This document shows positions 15,478 to 22,373 of a stretch of DNA of 28,572 bases, in pieces (the first letter of the stretch is position 1; the number at the start of each line of letters is the position of its first letter). Below the pieces are notes generated by a model. That model was not told where the DNA came from, made no database searches, and saw only the letters and a list, made by a program, of their open reading frames with translations. The stretch is from JAZKSG01 sp964384785 (GTDB taxonomy: Archaea > Thermoplasmatota > E2 > DHVEG-1), in NCBI GenBank assembly GCA_964384785.1, contig CAYLLH010000031.1:1-28572 (forward strand), given 5' to 3'. The position numbers were made by a program, and so were the translations under genes.

Positions 15478-16723
15478 AGATGTCTTCCCATTCACGTAGG
15501 ACTGATTGCCATTTGTAGGTTTTTATCGCATCTATTTTTTCAATTTGTCTTATCACTCTTTCGTATCCTTTCATAAGTGTGCGAGTATGTATTTTTATAA
15601 TATAGTCGTATTCTCCCGCTGTAGCAGTCACTCGTTTTACACCATTTATATTCCAAAGTTTATCCATGGTTTCATAAATATCATGACCTGGTTTTGCGTT
15701 GATAAAAATATATCCTTTTACAAGAGTCAGAGCATAAGATGCAATACCAAGCAGAATCAATGTTATACCAATAATTTTTATTAGTAGCATAGTGGGATCC
15801 AGATTCATTGAACCGATTATTCCCATGCTAGATAGAAGAATTGATACAGGTAGAACAAATATTATCATAGATGCCCTTACCGATTGAGCTACACTTGCTT
15901 TTCCTATACCAAGGGATCTGATATAGAAAACAAGCCCGAAGAATGTTAAAACCATGCTAAGAGCAACCCATTCGAAATGTTCAAAAGATAAAACAACACC
16001 ACTGTAAAGATTATTGGTGTTGTTTATAAAATCGAAAAGTAAAACTATCATGACTGTAAAAAAACATGAAAAAAGCACATTCCAGAAACGAATGTTAATC
16101 GAGTCATTGTAGTTGTTTTTTATTTTCATGATTTTAAGTTTACGTTGATAAATCGAATAAACAACCCATGCTGGGTTAATAATCAAAAAAACAATGATCA
16201 TCGATTCAAGATTAACACTGCCCGTAAGACTAATTGATCCAAGGATGGCGCCAAAAGTAACGATTAAAGCAGATTGAACTTCTGATAAGGTTGGAAAATC
16301 TTTTTCAGATACAGATTCAAAAAGCACTAGATACAATATAACAATTTGTGTGAAAGGAAGAACCACTGATGGATCACCAAGCATCGAAAGAAGAATCATA
16401 TAACCAGTGGTTAAAACAGCATTACCAATCCCGGCTAAAACATGATATTTAATCTCAGGTTTAGTAATCAATCTGAGCCCATTAAAAGATGGATCAACAA
16501 CTTTTTTACCAATACATTTTCCTTTTATTTTTATAGACAAAACTAGTGAAATTAATAGTGTTATAAATATTCCAACAAAAAATAAAGCGAAACCTAAAGC
16601 CCAAGGGTTAGTTATATACAAAGCAGTTATAGTTGTATCTAAACCTGCTGCTAAAGCGCCGATAACGGCAGAGGAAAATGTTAAAACATAAAATAAATAT
16701 TTTTTGCGTATCGTTATTTTCAT
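15476..16723 (-). CDS. DMT/EamA-like transporter fused to a C-terminal Lrp-type RAM ligand domain
   Basis: Residues 1 to about 333 are strongly hydrophobic with roughly ten membrane segments. The internal GNAVLTTGYMILLSMLGDPSVVLPFTQ and GLVFYIRSLGIGKASVAQSVRAS segments are typical of drug/metabolite (EamA) exporters. Residues 335-415 form a soluble domain of the RAM/AsnC ligand-binding type: VKGYIFINAKPGHDIYETM, then VKRVTATAGEYDYIIKIHT and a final helix and strand. RAM domains bind amino acids in Lrp regulators. Here one is attached to a transporter, presumably on the cytoplasmic side, as a sensor or as an interface for RAM partners. The start ATG overlaps the stop of the free-standing RAM gene in an ATGA, so the two are translationally coupled. 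I know of no standard family with this architecture, but could not search. Confidence 0.85.
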   Translation of the reverse strand: MKITIRKKYLFYVLTFSSAVIGALAAGLDTTITALYITNPWALGFALFFVGIFITLLISLVLSIKIKGKCIGKKVVDPSFNGLRLITKPEIKYHVLAGIGNAVLTTGYMILLSMLGDPSVVLPFTQIVILYLVLFESVSEKDFPTLSEVQSALIVTFGAILGSISLTGSVNLESMIIVFLIINPAWVVYSIYQRKLKIMKIKNNYNDSINIRFWNVLFSCFFTVMIVLLFDFINNTNNLYSGVVLSFEHFEWVALSMVLTFFGLVFYIRSLGIGKASVAQSVRASMIIFVLPVSILLSSMGIIGSMNLDPTMLLIKIIGITLILLGIASYALTLVKGYIFINAKPGHDIYETMDKLWNINGVKRVTATAGEYDYIIKIHTRTLMKGYERVIRQIEKIDAIKTYKWQSVLREWEDI

Positions 16724-16959
16724 AATGATATTTCTTTCTCAATAACCTGTGTTGTAGTTCTTTGAACTCCTTTAATCATCTGAATCTTGTTAGTGACTTT
16801 TAAAAGCTGGTCAAGATTTTTCACCTGAACTCTTACCACAATATCATACTCTCCAGCTACAACAGAGATTTTTGCGATATTCTCAATTTTTCTCATATCC
16901 TGAATAGCAGTACTAGATGTCCCCGGTAGGGTTCTTATTAAAACATATGCATTAATCAT
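16720..16959 (-). CDS. Free-standing Lrp/AsnC RAM (ligand-binding) domain protein
   Basis: The 79-residue protein is a single alpha/beta RAM domain without a DNA-binding part. It starts MINAYVLIRTLPGTSSTAIQDM, has the core ISVVAGEYDIVVRVQ, and ends with a helix and the strand VQRTTTQVIEKE. The AGEYD core is shared with the RAM domain of the adjoining transporter. Such stand-alone domains usually form dimers or octamers that bind amino acids and can join full Lrp proteins. An in-frame TTG at 16977 would add six residues (start VDEFK); ATG 16959 matches the family start better. TATA-like elements lie at 17001-17010 and 16984-16998 on the minus strand. It overlaps the transporter gene by four bases. 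Confidence 0.85.
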   Translation of the reverse strand: MINAYVLIRTLPGTSSTAIQDMRKIENIAKISVVAGEYDIVVRVQVKNLDQLLKVTNKIQMIKGVQRTTTQVIEKEISL

Positions 16960-17045
16960 CTTAAATTCATCAACCAATTTTATTATCTTTATAAAAACTA
17001 GTTATAAATGATGTGTTAAAATAAATTTCTAATCAAAAAAAAAAT

Positions 17046-17087
17046 AAGCGGGTTATAAATAAAAAAAACCCGCTTTTCTTTTTTTCC
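17046..17087. terminator. Hairpin terminator with T tracts on both sides
   Basis: AAGCGGGTT (17046-17054) and AACCCGCTT (17067-17075) form a perfect 9-bp stem with a 12-base loop. T4-C-T7 follows on the plus strand. On the minus strand the stem is followed by a run of ten T. It can therefore stop transcription in either direction. The minus direction makes sense, as a small unit starts near 17250 and the RAM/transporter operon lies beyond. Confidence 0.65.
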
Positions 17088-17175
17088 TTAAATCGAATTT
17101 TTTTATCCCATCGCTTTCTTAAAACACTCAAAATCTTTGATCGACAGAACAAAACTCAATCAAACAACCATTTTT

Positions 17176-17220
17176 TTAATCTTTTTTAGATTTTTTTGCT
17201 TTCTTCTTTTTTCCAGGCAT
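17176..17220 (-). CDS. Candidate 14-residue lysine-rich small protein
   Basis: On the minus strand the frame is ATG CCT GGA followed by mostly lysine codons, and it ends GAT TAA (peptide MPGKKKKAKKSKKD). A clear GGAGG (17233-17237) lies twelve bases upstream. TATA-like TAATATAAC is found around 17251-17262, and a terminator hairpin lies about 100 bases downstream. It thus has the parts of a small transcription unit. The sequence is A-rich, so the ORF may have arisen by chance, and the transcript could instead be a non-coding RNA. No function is assigned. Confidence 0.35.
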   Translation of the reverse strand: MPGKKKKAKKSKKD

Positions 17221-17285
17221 TTTATTTTTTTTCCTCCACTTTTTTATAAGTGTTATATTAGATAGAATAGTATACATAAAAACAA

Positions 17286-17302
17286 CCTTTGGATTCCAAG
17301 GG
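17286..17302 (-). terminator. Possible hairpin terminator after the Lrp gene
   Basis: On the minus strand CCCTTGG-AAT-CCAAAGG forms a 7-bp stem with one G-T pair and is followed by TTGTTTTT. It lies about 95 bases after the Lrp stop codon. A plain T7 run near 17370 is an alternative stop. Confidence 0.35.
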
Positions 17303-17394
17303 AAAAACAGATTATTTCCATACAATCCTGTAAAAAATTCTTATTTTCTTAAATAAAACAAAGCACAAATCGATAACAAAAAAATCAATATTTT

Positions 17395-17850
17395 TTAGGG
17401 TAATTCTAAAGGTGAAAGAAACTCACTATCTGCTTCTAAAACAGTTATAATTTCCTCATCTTTTAAACCAACAACTAAGATTTTTTTCTCAAGAATTTCC
17501 TTTAGTTGTTTATAGGATTCCGTCACAATAAAAATAGCTAATCTTTTTTCTCCAGATATCTGATAAATTCTTAAAACATTTTTAATCTTTTTAAGTTGAA
17601 TAATTTTTTCATCAATATTAACTGAAGATATAGGATTAGCAAGAATTATTGCATAAAAATTCAAACCAAGAGCAGTTTTATCAATCATAGCAGTATAACC
17701 CTGGATGATTCCTTCTCTTTCTAAAACCTTGATTCTATCACGAATTGTTGTTTCAGATCTTTTAAGCTCTTGAGCAATCTGTTTATATGTCATTCTAGCA
17801 TCTTTTTGCAGGAGGTAAAGTATTTTTTTGTTTATATTATCGATTTTCAC
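17395..17850 (-). CDS. Lrp/AsnC-family transcription regulator
   Basis: The 151-residue protein has the standard two parts. Residues 1-55 are a winged helix-turn-helix: DNINKKILYLLQKDARMTYKQIAQELKRSETTIRDRIKVLEREGII. Residues about 65-145 are a RAM ligand-binding domain. In this RAM the usual TGEYD core is replaced by SGEKRLAIFIV, so the ligand pocket differs from those in the two neighbouring RAM proteins. Start GTG 17850 has no ribosome site, and TATA-like TTTTTTTAAATA lies about 30 bases upstream, which suggests a leaderless message. A near-palindrome CCATAATTAGG at 17863-17873 lies beside the TATA box and may be an autoregulatory operator. The targets are unknown; the RAM/transporter pair is the nearest candidate. 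Confidence 0.9.
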   Translation of the reverse strand: MKIDNINKKILYLLQKDARMTYKQIAQELKRSETTIRDRIKVLEREGIIQGYTAMIDKTALGLNFYAIILANPISSVNIDEKIIQLKKIKNVLRIYQISGEKRLAIFIVTESYKQLKEILEKKILVVGLKDEEIITVLEADSEFLSPLELP

Positions 17851-17899
17851 TTTAATTGTTATCCATAATTAGGTATTTAAAAAAATAGTTTTGTTGTTA

Positions 17900-17971
17900 A
17901 GCCGCTGACGGGAATTGAACCCGTGACCTATTCCTTACCAAGGAATCGCTATACCTCTAAGCCACAGCGGC
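17900..17971 (-). tRNA. tRNA-Thr (anticodon GGT)
   Basis: Read on the minus strand, GCCGCTG pairs with CAGCGGC as the acceptor stem. The D arm is GCTTAGAGGTATAGC. The anticodon stem ATTCC/GGAAT encloses the loop TTGGTAA, giving anticodon GGT, which reads ACC and ACU. The T arm is ACGGG-TTCAATT-CCCGT, and the discriminator is T. There is no intron and CCA is not encoded. It is the second threonine tRNA in the window and serves different codons. Confidence 0.95.
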
Positions 17972-18065
17972 ATATATTTAATAAATATTTTTTTGTTTTT
18001 TTCTCTGAATAAAGGAAGTGTTTATTTTACTTTTCGCCAAAAAACATTGTTCTTTAAAAGAAAAA

Positions 18066-18079
18066 TTTTTATATTAAAA
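18066..18079 (+). promoter_or_regulatory. TATA box of the small transcription unit before mptA
   Basis: TTTTTATATTAAAA follows an A-rich element and predicts transcription start near 18100. This is just ahead of the foldable region at 18120-18220. Confidence 0.45.
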
Positions 18080-18099
18080 GCTCTAATAAAAATAGTTTG

Positions 18100-18251
18100 T
18101 TGTTTGGGTAAAAAAAATCTGATTCCTCTTAAAAAACAAAAAAAGGGGGAGGAATATCCTTGAGATATGATGGTGTAGCACCTATCGATGACAGGATGTT
18201 ATTTGGTAGTAAGAGGAAAAAAAATAATAACCCTATTTTTTTCTTTTTTTT
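18100..18251 (+). ncRNA. Candidate structured small RNA (or leader with a 32-codon ORF)
   Basis: A TATA box at 18066-18079 and a T7-C-T8 tract at 18236-18251 bound a unit of about 150 bases. TTCCTCTTA (18123-18131) pairs perfectly with TAAGAGGAA (18210-18218). Inside, AATATCCT (18153-18160) pairs with AGGATGTT (18193-18200). Innermost are GATA/TATC and the hairpin GGTG-TAG-CACC. A competing stem pairs ATTCCTC (18122-18128) with GAGGAAT (18149-18155) and would bury the GGAGG. That GGAGG stands seven bases before TTG 18160, which opens a 32-codon frame ending at TGA 18258 (peptide begins RYDGVAPIDDRMLFG after the start). It could be an RNA gene, a regulated small peptide or a leader. It matches no RNA family I recognise. 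Confidence 0.4.
18236..18251 (+). terminator. T7-C-T8 terminator tract
   Basis: Seven T, one C and eight T end the small unit that starts near 18100, about 15 bases before the mptA TATA box. It separates that unit from mptA. Confidence 0.5.
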
Positions 18252-18265
18252 AGGTTGAAAGGGAA

Positions 18266-18288
18266 TAATTATAAACAACATCGTTTAT
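18266..18288 (+). promoter_or_regulatory. mptA TATA box inside an inverted repeat
   Basis: TAATTATAAAC (18266-18276) is placed to start transcription near 18297, about 18 bases before the mptA ATG. ATAAAC (18271-18276) and GTTTAT (18283-18288) form a 6-bp inverted repeat that covers the end of the TATA box and the start region. This is a plausible repressor site. Confidence 0.5.
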
Positions 18289-18314
18289 GTCCCTCCTGTA
18301 AAATCACTTAAGAG

Positions 18315-19199
18315 ATGAATTATATGAATCCAGTAGATCTTCCTGATGTTCAATCTGGTCCATCTGAACAACATTTTAAAATAAACCGTGTCGGTGTAAC
18401 AGGAGTTAAAAAACTGGTTAATGTTAAAAGACCTAATAAAGAAAAGAGTATTCCATTAGTTGTAAAAATGGATCTTTTCGTTGATCTTCCATCTACACAA
18501 AAAGGAAGTCATATGAGCCGGAACCTTGAACTCATTGATGAACTATCTGATATGAATCTAAATAAACCTGTTTCTGATCTTGAAAGTTTTTGTGCAATGA
18601 TTGCTAAAAATCTTCTAAAAAAACATGAATATGCCACAACAGCAGAAGTTAAAGCCGAAGCTGATTATTTTCTTGAAAGAACCTATCCATCTGGTAAAAA
18701 AGGACTAGAACCTTTTAAACTTGTAGCCGAAGCTAAAGCAGATAAAAACAATGTAAAAAAACTGATTGGTGTAAAAGTGATAGGTATGACAGCTTGTCCC
18801 TGTGCTATGGAAGTAATAAGGCAAATCGGAAAATACACAAAGGATAGTGTTCCACCATCGCATAACCAACGGAATATAACAACTCTTATGATAGAAATAC
18901 CAGAGGAAAACACAGATGTGGATGCTAATGATTTAATTGATATCGTTGAAAAATCCTTTAGCAGTCCAACATATGGAATTTTAAAACGAGGGGATGAAGG
19001 TAGAGTAGTGTATGATGCTCATAATAAACCCAAATTTGTTGAAGATGTAGTCCGTGATATACTTAGTCTGATTCTTGATAAATACAAAACTTTGCCTGAT
19101 GATGTACTTGTTGTAGTCAGAAGTGAAAGTGAGGAATCAATTCATAAACATAATGCGTTTGCTGAAAGAATAACTACTCTTGGTGAATTAAAAAAATAA
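18315..19199 (+). CDS. mptA: GTP cyclohydrolase MptA (GTP cyclohydrolase IV, FolE2 family)
   Basis: The 294-residue product is the archaeal GTP cyclohydrolase that makes 7,8-dihydroneopterin 2',3'-cyclic phosphate from GTP, the first step to (tetrahydro)methanopterin or a related pterin. The family landmarks are in order: LPDVQSGPSEQHFKINRVGVTGVKKL, MDLFVDLPSTQKGSHMSR, KKHEYATTAEVKAEADY, the metal cysteine in GMTACPCAMEV, SHNQRNITTLMIE and SIHKHNAFAER. ATG 18315 is close to the predicted transcription start; ATG 18324 is an alternative three codons later. No strong ribosome site is seen. The Gate-domain gene begins ten bases after the stop, so the two are probably one transcript. Confidence 0.95.
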   Translation: MNYMNPVDLPDVQSGPSEQHFKINRVGVTGVKKLVNVKRPNKEKSIPLVVKMDLFVDLPSTQKGSHMSRNLELIDELSDMNLNKPVSDLESFCAMIAKNLLKKHEYATTAEVKAEADYFLERTYPSGKKGLEPFKLVAEAKADKNNVKKLIGVKVIGMTACPCAMEVIRQIGKYTKDSVPPSHNQRNITTLMIEIPEENTDVDANDLIDIVEKSFSSPTYGILKRGDEGRVVYDAHNKPKFVEDVVRDILSLILDKYKTLPDDVLVVVRSESEESIHKHNAFAERITTLGELKK

Positions 19200-19209
19200 T
19201 TTTTTTTGT

Positions 19210-20166
19210 ATGAATCTTAATTCAGAAATCAAAAAAATCTTTAAAGATGCTGGACAGACCAGTTTCATTCTTTTTAAAATATTGATACCTGTTAGTATCA
19301 TTGTAAAATTTTTATCGGAAATAGGTCTTGTTAAAACAATATCGGGTTATCTTGAACCTGTGATGAACCTGGTTGGTTTACCTGGTGATTTTGCTCTTGT
19401 CTGGGGTACTGCTATGATTACTAATATTTATGGTGGCCTTATTGTTTTTCTTAATCTATCTTTATCTAATACGTATTCTGTTGCACAGGTAACAATTCTT
19501 GCGACAATGATACTTGTCGCGCATAGTTTCCCTGTGGAAATACGGATTGCTCAAAAAGCAGGAGTACGAGCTCGTTTTTCAATATTGTTTCGTTTCCTAT
19601 GTGCAATTATCATTGGTGCAATTTTAAGCCTTGTTTTTAATTTTTTTAATTTGTTTGAGGAAAACACAAATATTATCTGGCAGCCACAAAACATCGATCC
19701 TAGTTTAACGCAATGGATTATTAATGAACTTAAAAACTATCTGATGATATTTTTGATAATACTTTCTTTGATCACACTTATTAATATTCTTAAAAAATCT
19801 GGTGTCATAGAAAAACTCAACAATGCTCTTGAACCTGGTTTAAAGTTTTTAGGGATGAGTAAAAACGCTGCCCCACTTACTATTATAGGTTTAACACTTG
19901 GTATTTCATATGGCGGCGGGCTTATAATAAAAGAAGTACAAGATAAGACTCTTAGTAAAAAAGATGCCTTCCTTTCTGTTTCAATGCTTTGTCTTTCACA
20001 TAGCCTAATAGAGGATACACTTATCATGGTGTCAATAGGTGCATCAATTATTGGTCTACTTTTCGCCCGAATTTTTTTCACAATAATAGTAATGATCGTG
20101 CTAATTCAAATCATACGAAAAATTTCAGATAAAACATTTCAGAGGTTTTTTTCACGGAAAATTTAG
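19210..20166 (+). CDS. Gate-domain (nucleoside-recognition / SpmA-SpmB-like) membrane protein
   Basis: The 318-residue membrane protein contains two related halves. LVKTISGYLEPVMNLVGLPGDFALVWGTAMITNIYGGLIVF in the first resembles VIEKLNNALEPGLKFLGMSKNAAPLTIIGLTLGISYGGGLII in the second, each with the YGGGLI-type glycine cluster. This is the Gate (nucleoside recognition) domain found in concentrative nucleoside transporters and spore maturation proteins, here as a duplicated unit. About eight membrane segments are predicted. Its substrate is unknown. It follows mptA by ten bases, so a role in moving a nucleoside, nucleotide or pterin is possible but unproven. The start ATG 19210 has only a T run before it. 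Confidence 0.8.
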   Translation: MNLNSEIKKIFKDAGQTSFILFKILIPVSIIVKFLSEIGLVKTISGYLEPVMNLVGLPGDFALVWGTAMITNIYGGLIVFLNLSLSNTYSVAQVTILATMILVAHSFPVEIRIAQKAGVRARFSILFRFLCAIIIGAILSLVFNFFNLFEENTNIIWQPQNIDPSLTQWIINELKNYLMIFLIILSLITLINILKKSGVIEKLNNALEPGLKFLGMSKNAAPLTIIGLTLGISYGGGLIIKEVQDKTLSKKDAFLSVSMLCLSHSLIEDTLIMVSIGASIIGLLFARIFFTIIVMIVLIQIIRKISDKTFQRFFSRKI

Positions 20167-20178
20167 TTGATTCAAAAC

Positions 20179-20188
20179 CTTTAAAATA
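20179..20188 (+). promoter_or_regulatory. TATA box of the dehydrogenase gene
   Basis: CTTTAAAATA preceded by AAAAC predicts transcription start within a few bases of the ATG at 20212. The mRNA would be leaderless, in keeping with the lack of a ribosome site. Confidence 0.45.
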
Positions 20189-20211
20189 AACTATCTTCAT
20201 TACAGCAAAAC

Positions 20212-21330
20212 ATGGCAAAATATAAGATAGCATGGCTTCCAGGTGATGGCGTTGGAAACGACGTTATGGAGGCTGCAAAAATAATTTTAGATAAACTCAA
20301 TCTTGACGCTGAATATATTCCTGGAGATGTAGGTTGGGAGTTCTGGAAAACTGAAGGAGATCCACTACCCGAACGTACAATTAAACTACTCAAAGAAACA
20401 GATTGTTGTCTTTTTGGAGCAATCACTTCTAAACCCAATCAAGAAGCTCAAAAAGAACTTGATCCAAAACTCAAAGACAAAGGCTTTGTTTATTCCAGTC
20501 CCATTGTACGGCTCAGGCAACTATTTGATCTATACACAAACCTACGTCCTTGTAAAGCATTTGAAGGCAACCCATTAAACTATCGAGATGACATAGATTT
20601 AGTAGTATTTCGAGAGAACACACAAGGATTGTATGCTGGAGTGGAATTCCACCCGGTTCCAAAAGAAGTTTTTGATGTTTTAAACAAAAACCATCCAAAA
20701 ATGAAAAAATTTGAAAACACTGCTCTTGATCAAATGGCGCTATCAACCCGTATTTTCACACGTGATGCATGCCACCGTATCATCAAAAAAGCATTTGATT
20801 ACGCAAAAGAATACAACTACAAAACAGTGACACTAGTCGAAAAACCAAATGTTATCCGTGAAACCAGTGGAATGATGACCGAAGAAGCACGTAAAATCAA
20901 AAAAGACTATCCAAATATTGAACTCTGGGAAACCAACATTGATGCCATGTGCATGTGGCTTGTGAAAAACCCGCAAGACTATGGAGTACTTGTATCATCA
21001 AACATGTTCGGAGACATCGTATCAGATCTATCTGCGCAACTAGTAGGAGGCCTTGGTTTTGCAGCATCAGGAAACATGGGAGATAACTATGCACTGTTTG
21101 AACCAACTCATGGAAGTGCACCAAAATATGCAGGTAAATACCGAGTTAACCCAACTGCTATGCTAATGAGTGTAAAACTAATGCTTGACTGGCTAGGTGA
21201 AAAAGAAGATGCAAAAAAACTTCTTGGTGCAATAGCAGCAGTAATCAAAGAAGGAAAAGTAAGAACATATGATCTGGGTGGAAAAAACACAAGCCTGGAA
21301 GTTGCTAAAGAAATAGCTAAAAAAATATAA
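20212..21330 (+). CDS. Isocitrate/isopropylmalate dehydrogenase family enzyme
   Basis: The 372-residue NAD(P)-dependent beta-decarboxylating dehydrogenase is complete. It has IAWLPGDGVGNDVM at the N-terminus, LFGAITSKPN, the substrate arginines in RLRQLFDLYTNLRPCK, and FRENTQGLYAGVEF. Next are the catalytic lysine in VEKPNVIRETSG, the metal aspartates in NMFGDIVSDLSAQLVGGLG, and the cofactor loop EPTHGSAPKYAGKYRVNPTA. Members are isocitrate, 3-isopropylmalate or homoisocitrate dehydrogenases, and these cannot be told apart reliably from motifs alone. No leucine or TCA genes adjoin it to decide. The neighbour MptA is unrelated in pathway, and the gene has its own TATA box. Confidence 0.9.
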   Translation: MAKYKIAWLPGDGVGNDVMEAAKIILDKLNLDAEYIPGDVGWEFWKTEGDPLPERTIKLLKETDCCLFGAITSKPNQEAQKELDPKLKDKGFVYSSPIVRLRQLFDLYTNLRPCKAFEGNPLNYRDDIDLVVFRENTQGLYAGVEFHPVPKEVFDVLNKNHPKMKKFENTALDQMALSTRIFTRDACHRIIKKAFDYAKEYNYKTVTLVEKPNVIRETSGMMTEEARKIKKDYPNIELWETNIDAMCMWLVKNPQDYGVLVSSNMFGDIVSDLSAQLVGGLGFAASGNMGDNYALFEPTHGSAPKYAGKYRVNPTAMLMSVKLMLDWLGEKEDAKKLLGAIAAVIKEGKVRTYDLGGKNTSLEVAKEIAKKI

Positions 21331-21342
21331 AAAAATTTCTTA

Positions 21343-21352
21343 TTTTTTTTTC
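21343..21352 (+). terminator. T9-C terminator tract
   Basis: Nine T and a C follow the dehydrogenase stop by about 12 bases. A further T7 run lies near 21361. The tract separates it from the convergent caspase-fold gene. Confidence 0.45.
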
Positions 21353-21377
21353 TTGCATTCTTTTTTTAAATCAATTT

Positions 21378-22316
21378 CTATATCAGTTGTAAATCCCCGG
21401 GGAAATTGTCAATCATATGTGGAACAGCGAATGGCGTTATCAATTGCCCCTTAAAAATATATGACAGAATCTGCATTAGGTCAAATAAAGGGTTTACATG
21501 CATAAAAAGAGTTGTAAACATGTTAATAATCACTTTAGGATGACTATACCACCAGTTTCTTGTAAATATTGAAATATCTTCAGCAGAAGTTTTACCTTCA
21601 TCAATTGCTCTTGATATCCCATCAGTTACAGCGATTCTTCCATCAATAATTGTAAGTGTTGAATATGTTGCAGTAAATGGAAGAGAAGTCAAAAATAAAA
21701 CTCTATTATTTCCAGACATAGTATTTAAAAAACTTTCTTTAAACATGTGGTGATTGTTGAAAACATCATCTTGGATAGAATACTCGCCAAGGTCATCAAA
21801 ACCCCCGGAGTAACAACTGTCGATTACAATGTAAAAACCTTTAGCATTGATTTCTACTAATTCCATATTTAATCTATCATCAGTAATAAAATTTTCATCT
21901 TGGGTAACTATTGCTTGATCAAATCTCTCATCGCCATCATTGTCATCTTTTATTGTTATCCCATGCCCTGCAAATGTAATAACAACTATGTCTTCATGGG
22001 TTGAAACACTTTCAGCCCATTCCAAAGCCTGAAAAATATTACTTTTGGTTGCTTGTTGATCAGTAAGCAGTTTCATGTTACTTTCATACCATCCATCTTT
22101 TCCCAGAAGAGAATCATATATATCCTGAGCAATTAAAGCTGGACGGTATAATCTGTTAGGTGGACTTTCATACTCACCGATTCCGATAATGATTGCATAT
22201 TTTGTTCCACTATTATTGTTTGAATCTATATTTTGTGTTTCTAATTCTAAAGCTGAAAAGCATGGTATAAAAGATATTAAAAAAACTGCTAGAATCACTC
22301 CAAAAAATATTTTCAT
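21378..22316 (-). CDS. Secreted caspase-fold cysteine peptidase (C14/metacaspase-like)
   Basis: Starting at ATG 22316 the protein has 312 residues. Residues 1-22 form a signal peptide (MKIFFGVILAVFLISFIPCF, then SA). The peptidase domain starts with KYAIIIGIGEYE at 39-50. The catalytic histidine is H118 in VITFAGHGI and the cysteine is C168 in YIVIDSCYSGG, both after the expected beta strands. The acidic stretch DDNDGDE after the histidine may bind calcium, as in metacaspases. The tail from about 255 is hydrophobic in part and could associate with the membrane. The start is set by AGGTGAT ten bases upstream; an upstream in-frame ATG at 22367 would spoil the signal peptide. It diverges from the cDPG-synthetase-type gene. 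Its target is unknown; extracytoplasmic processing or stress signalling is an inference. Confidence 0.82.
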   Translation of the reverse strand: MKIFFGVILAVFLISFIPCFSALELETQNIDSNNNSGTKYAIIIGIGEYESPPNRLYRPALIAQDIYDSLLGKDGWYESNMKLLTDQQATKSNIFQALEWAESVSTHEDIVVITFAGHGITIKDDNDGDERFDQAIVTQDENFITDDRLNMELVEINAKGFYIVIDSCYSGGFDDLGEYSIQDDVFNNHHMFKESFLNTMSGNNRVLFLTSLPFTATYSTLTIIDGRIAVTDGISRAIDEGKTSAEDISIFTRNWWYSHPKVIINMFTTLFMHVNPLFDLMQILSYIFKGQLITPFAVPHMIDNFPGDLQLI

Positions 22317-22373
22317 ATTCAAATATATCACCTTTTTCTTCTTATAGTTCTTCAGAAAATACAACATATGATC

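Noticed and set aside
430..17971. The two tRNA genes as integration (attachment) sites.
   Set aside because: No integrase gene and no repeated tRNA 3' end was seen near either of them.
18119..18195. Possible box C/D RNA from CTGA (18119-18122), ATGATGG and GATGACA motifs.
   Set aside because: The boxes are in the wrong order and spacing for C-D'-C'-D, and the strong stems around them fit a different fold.
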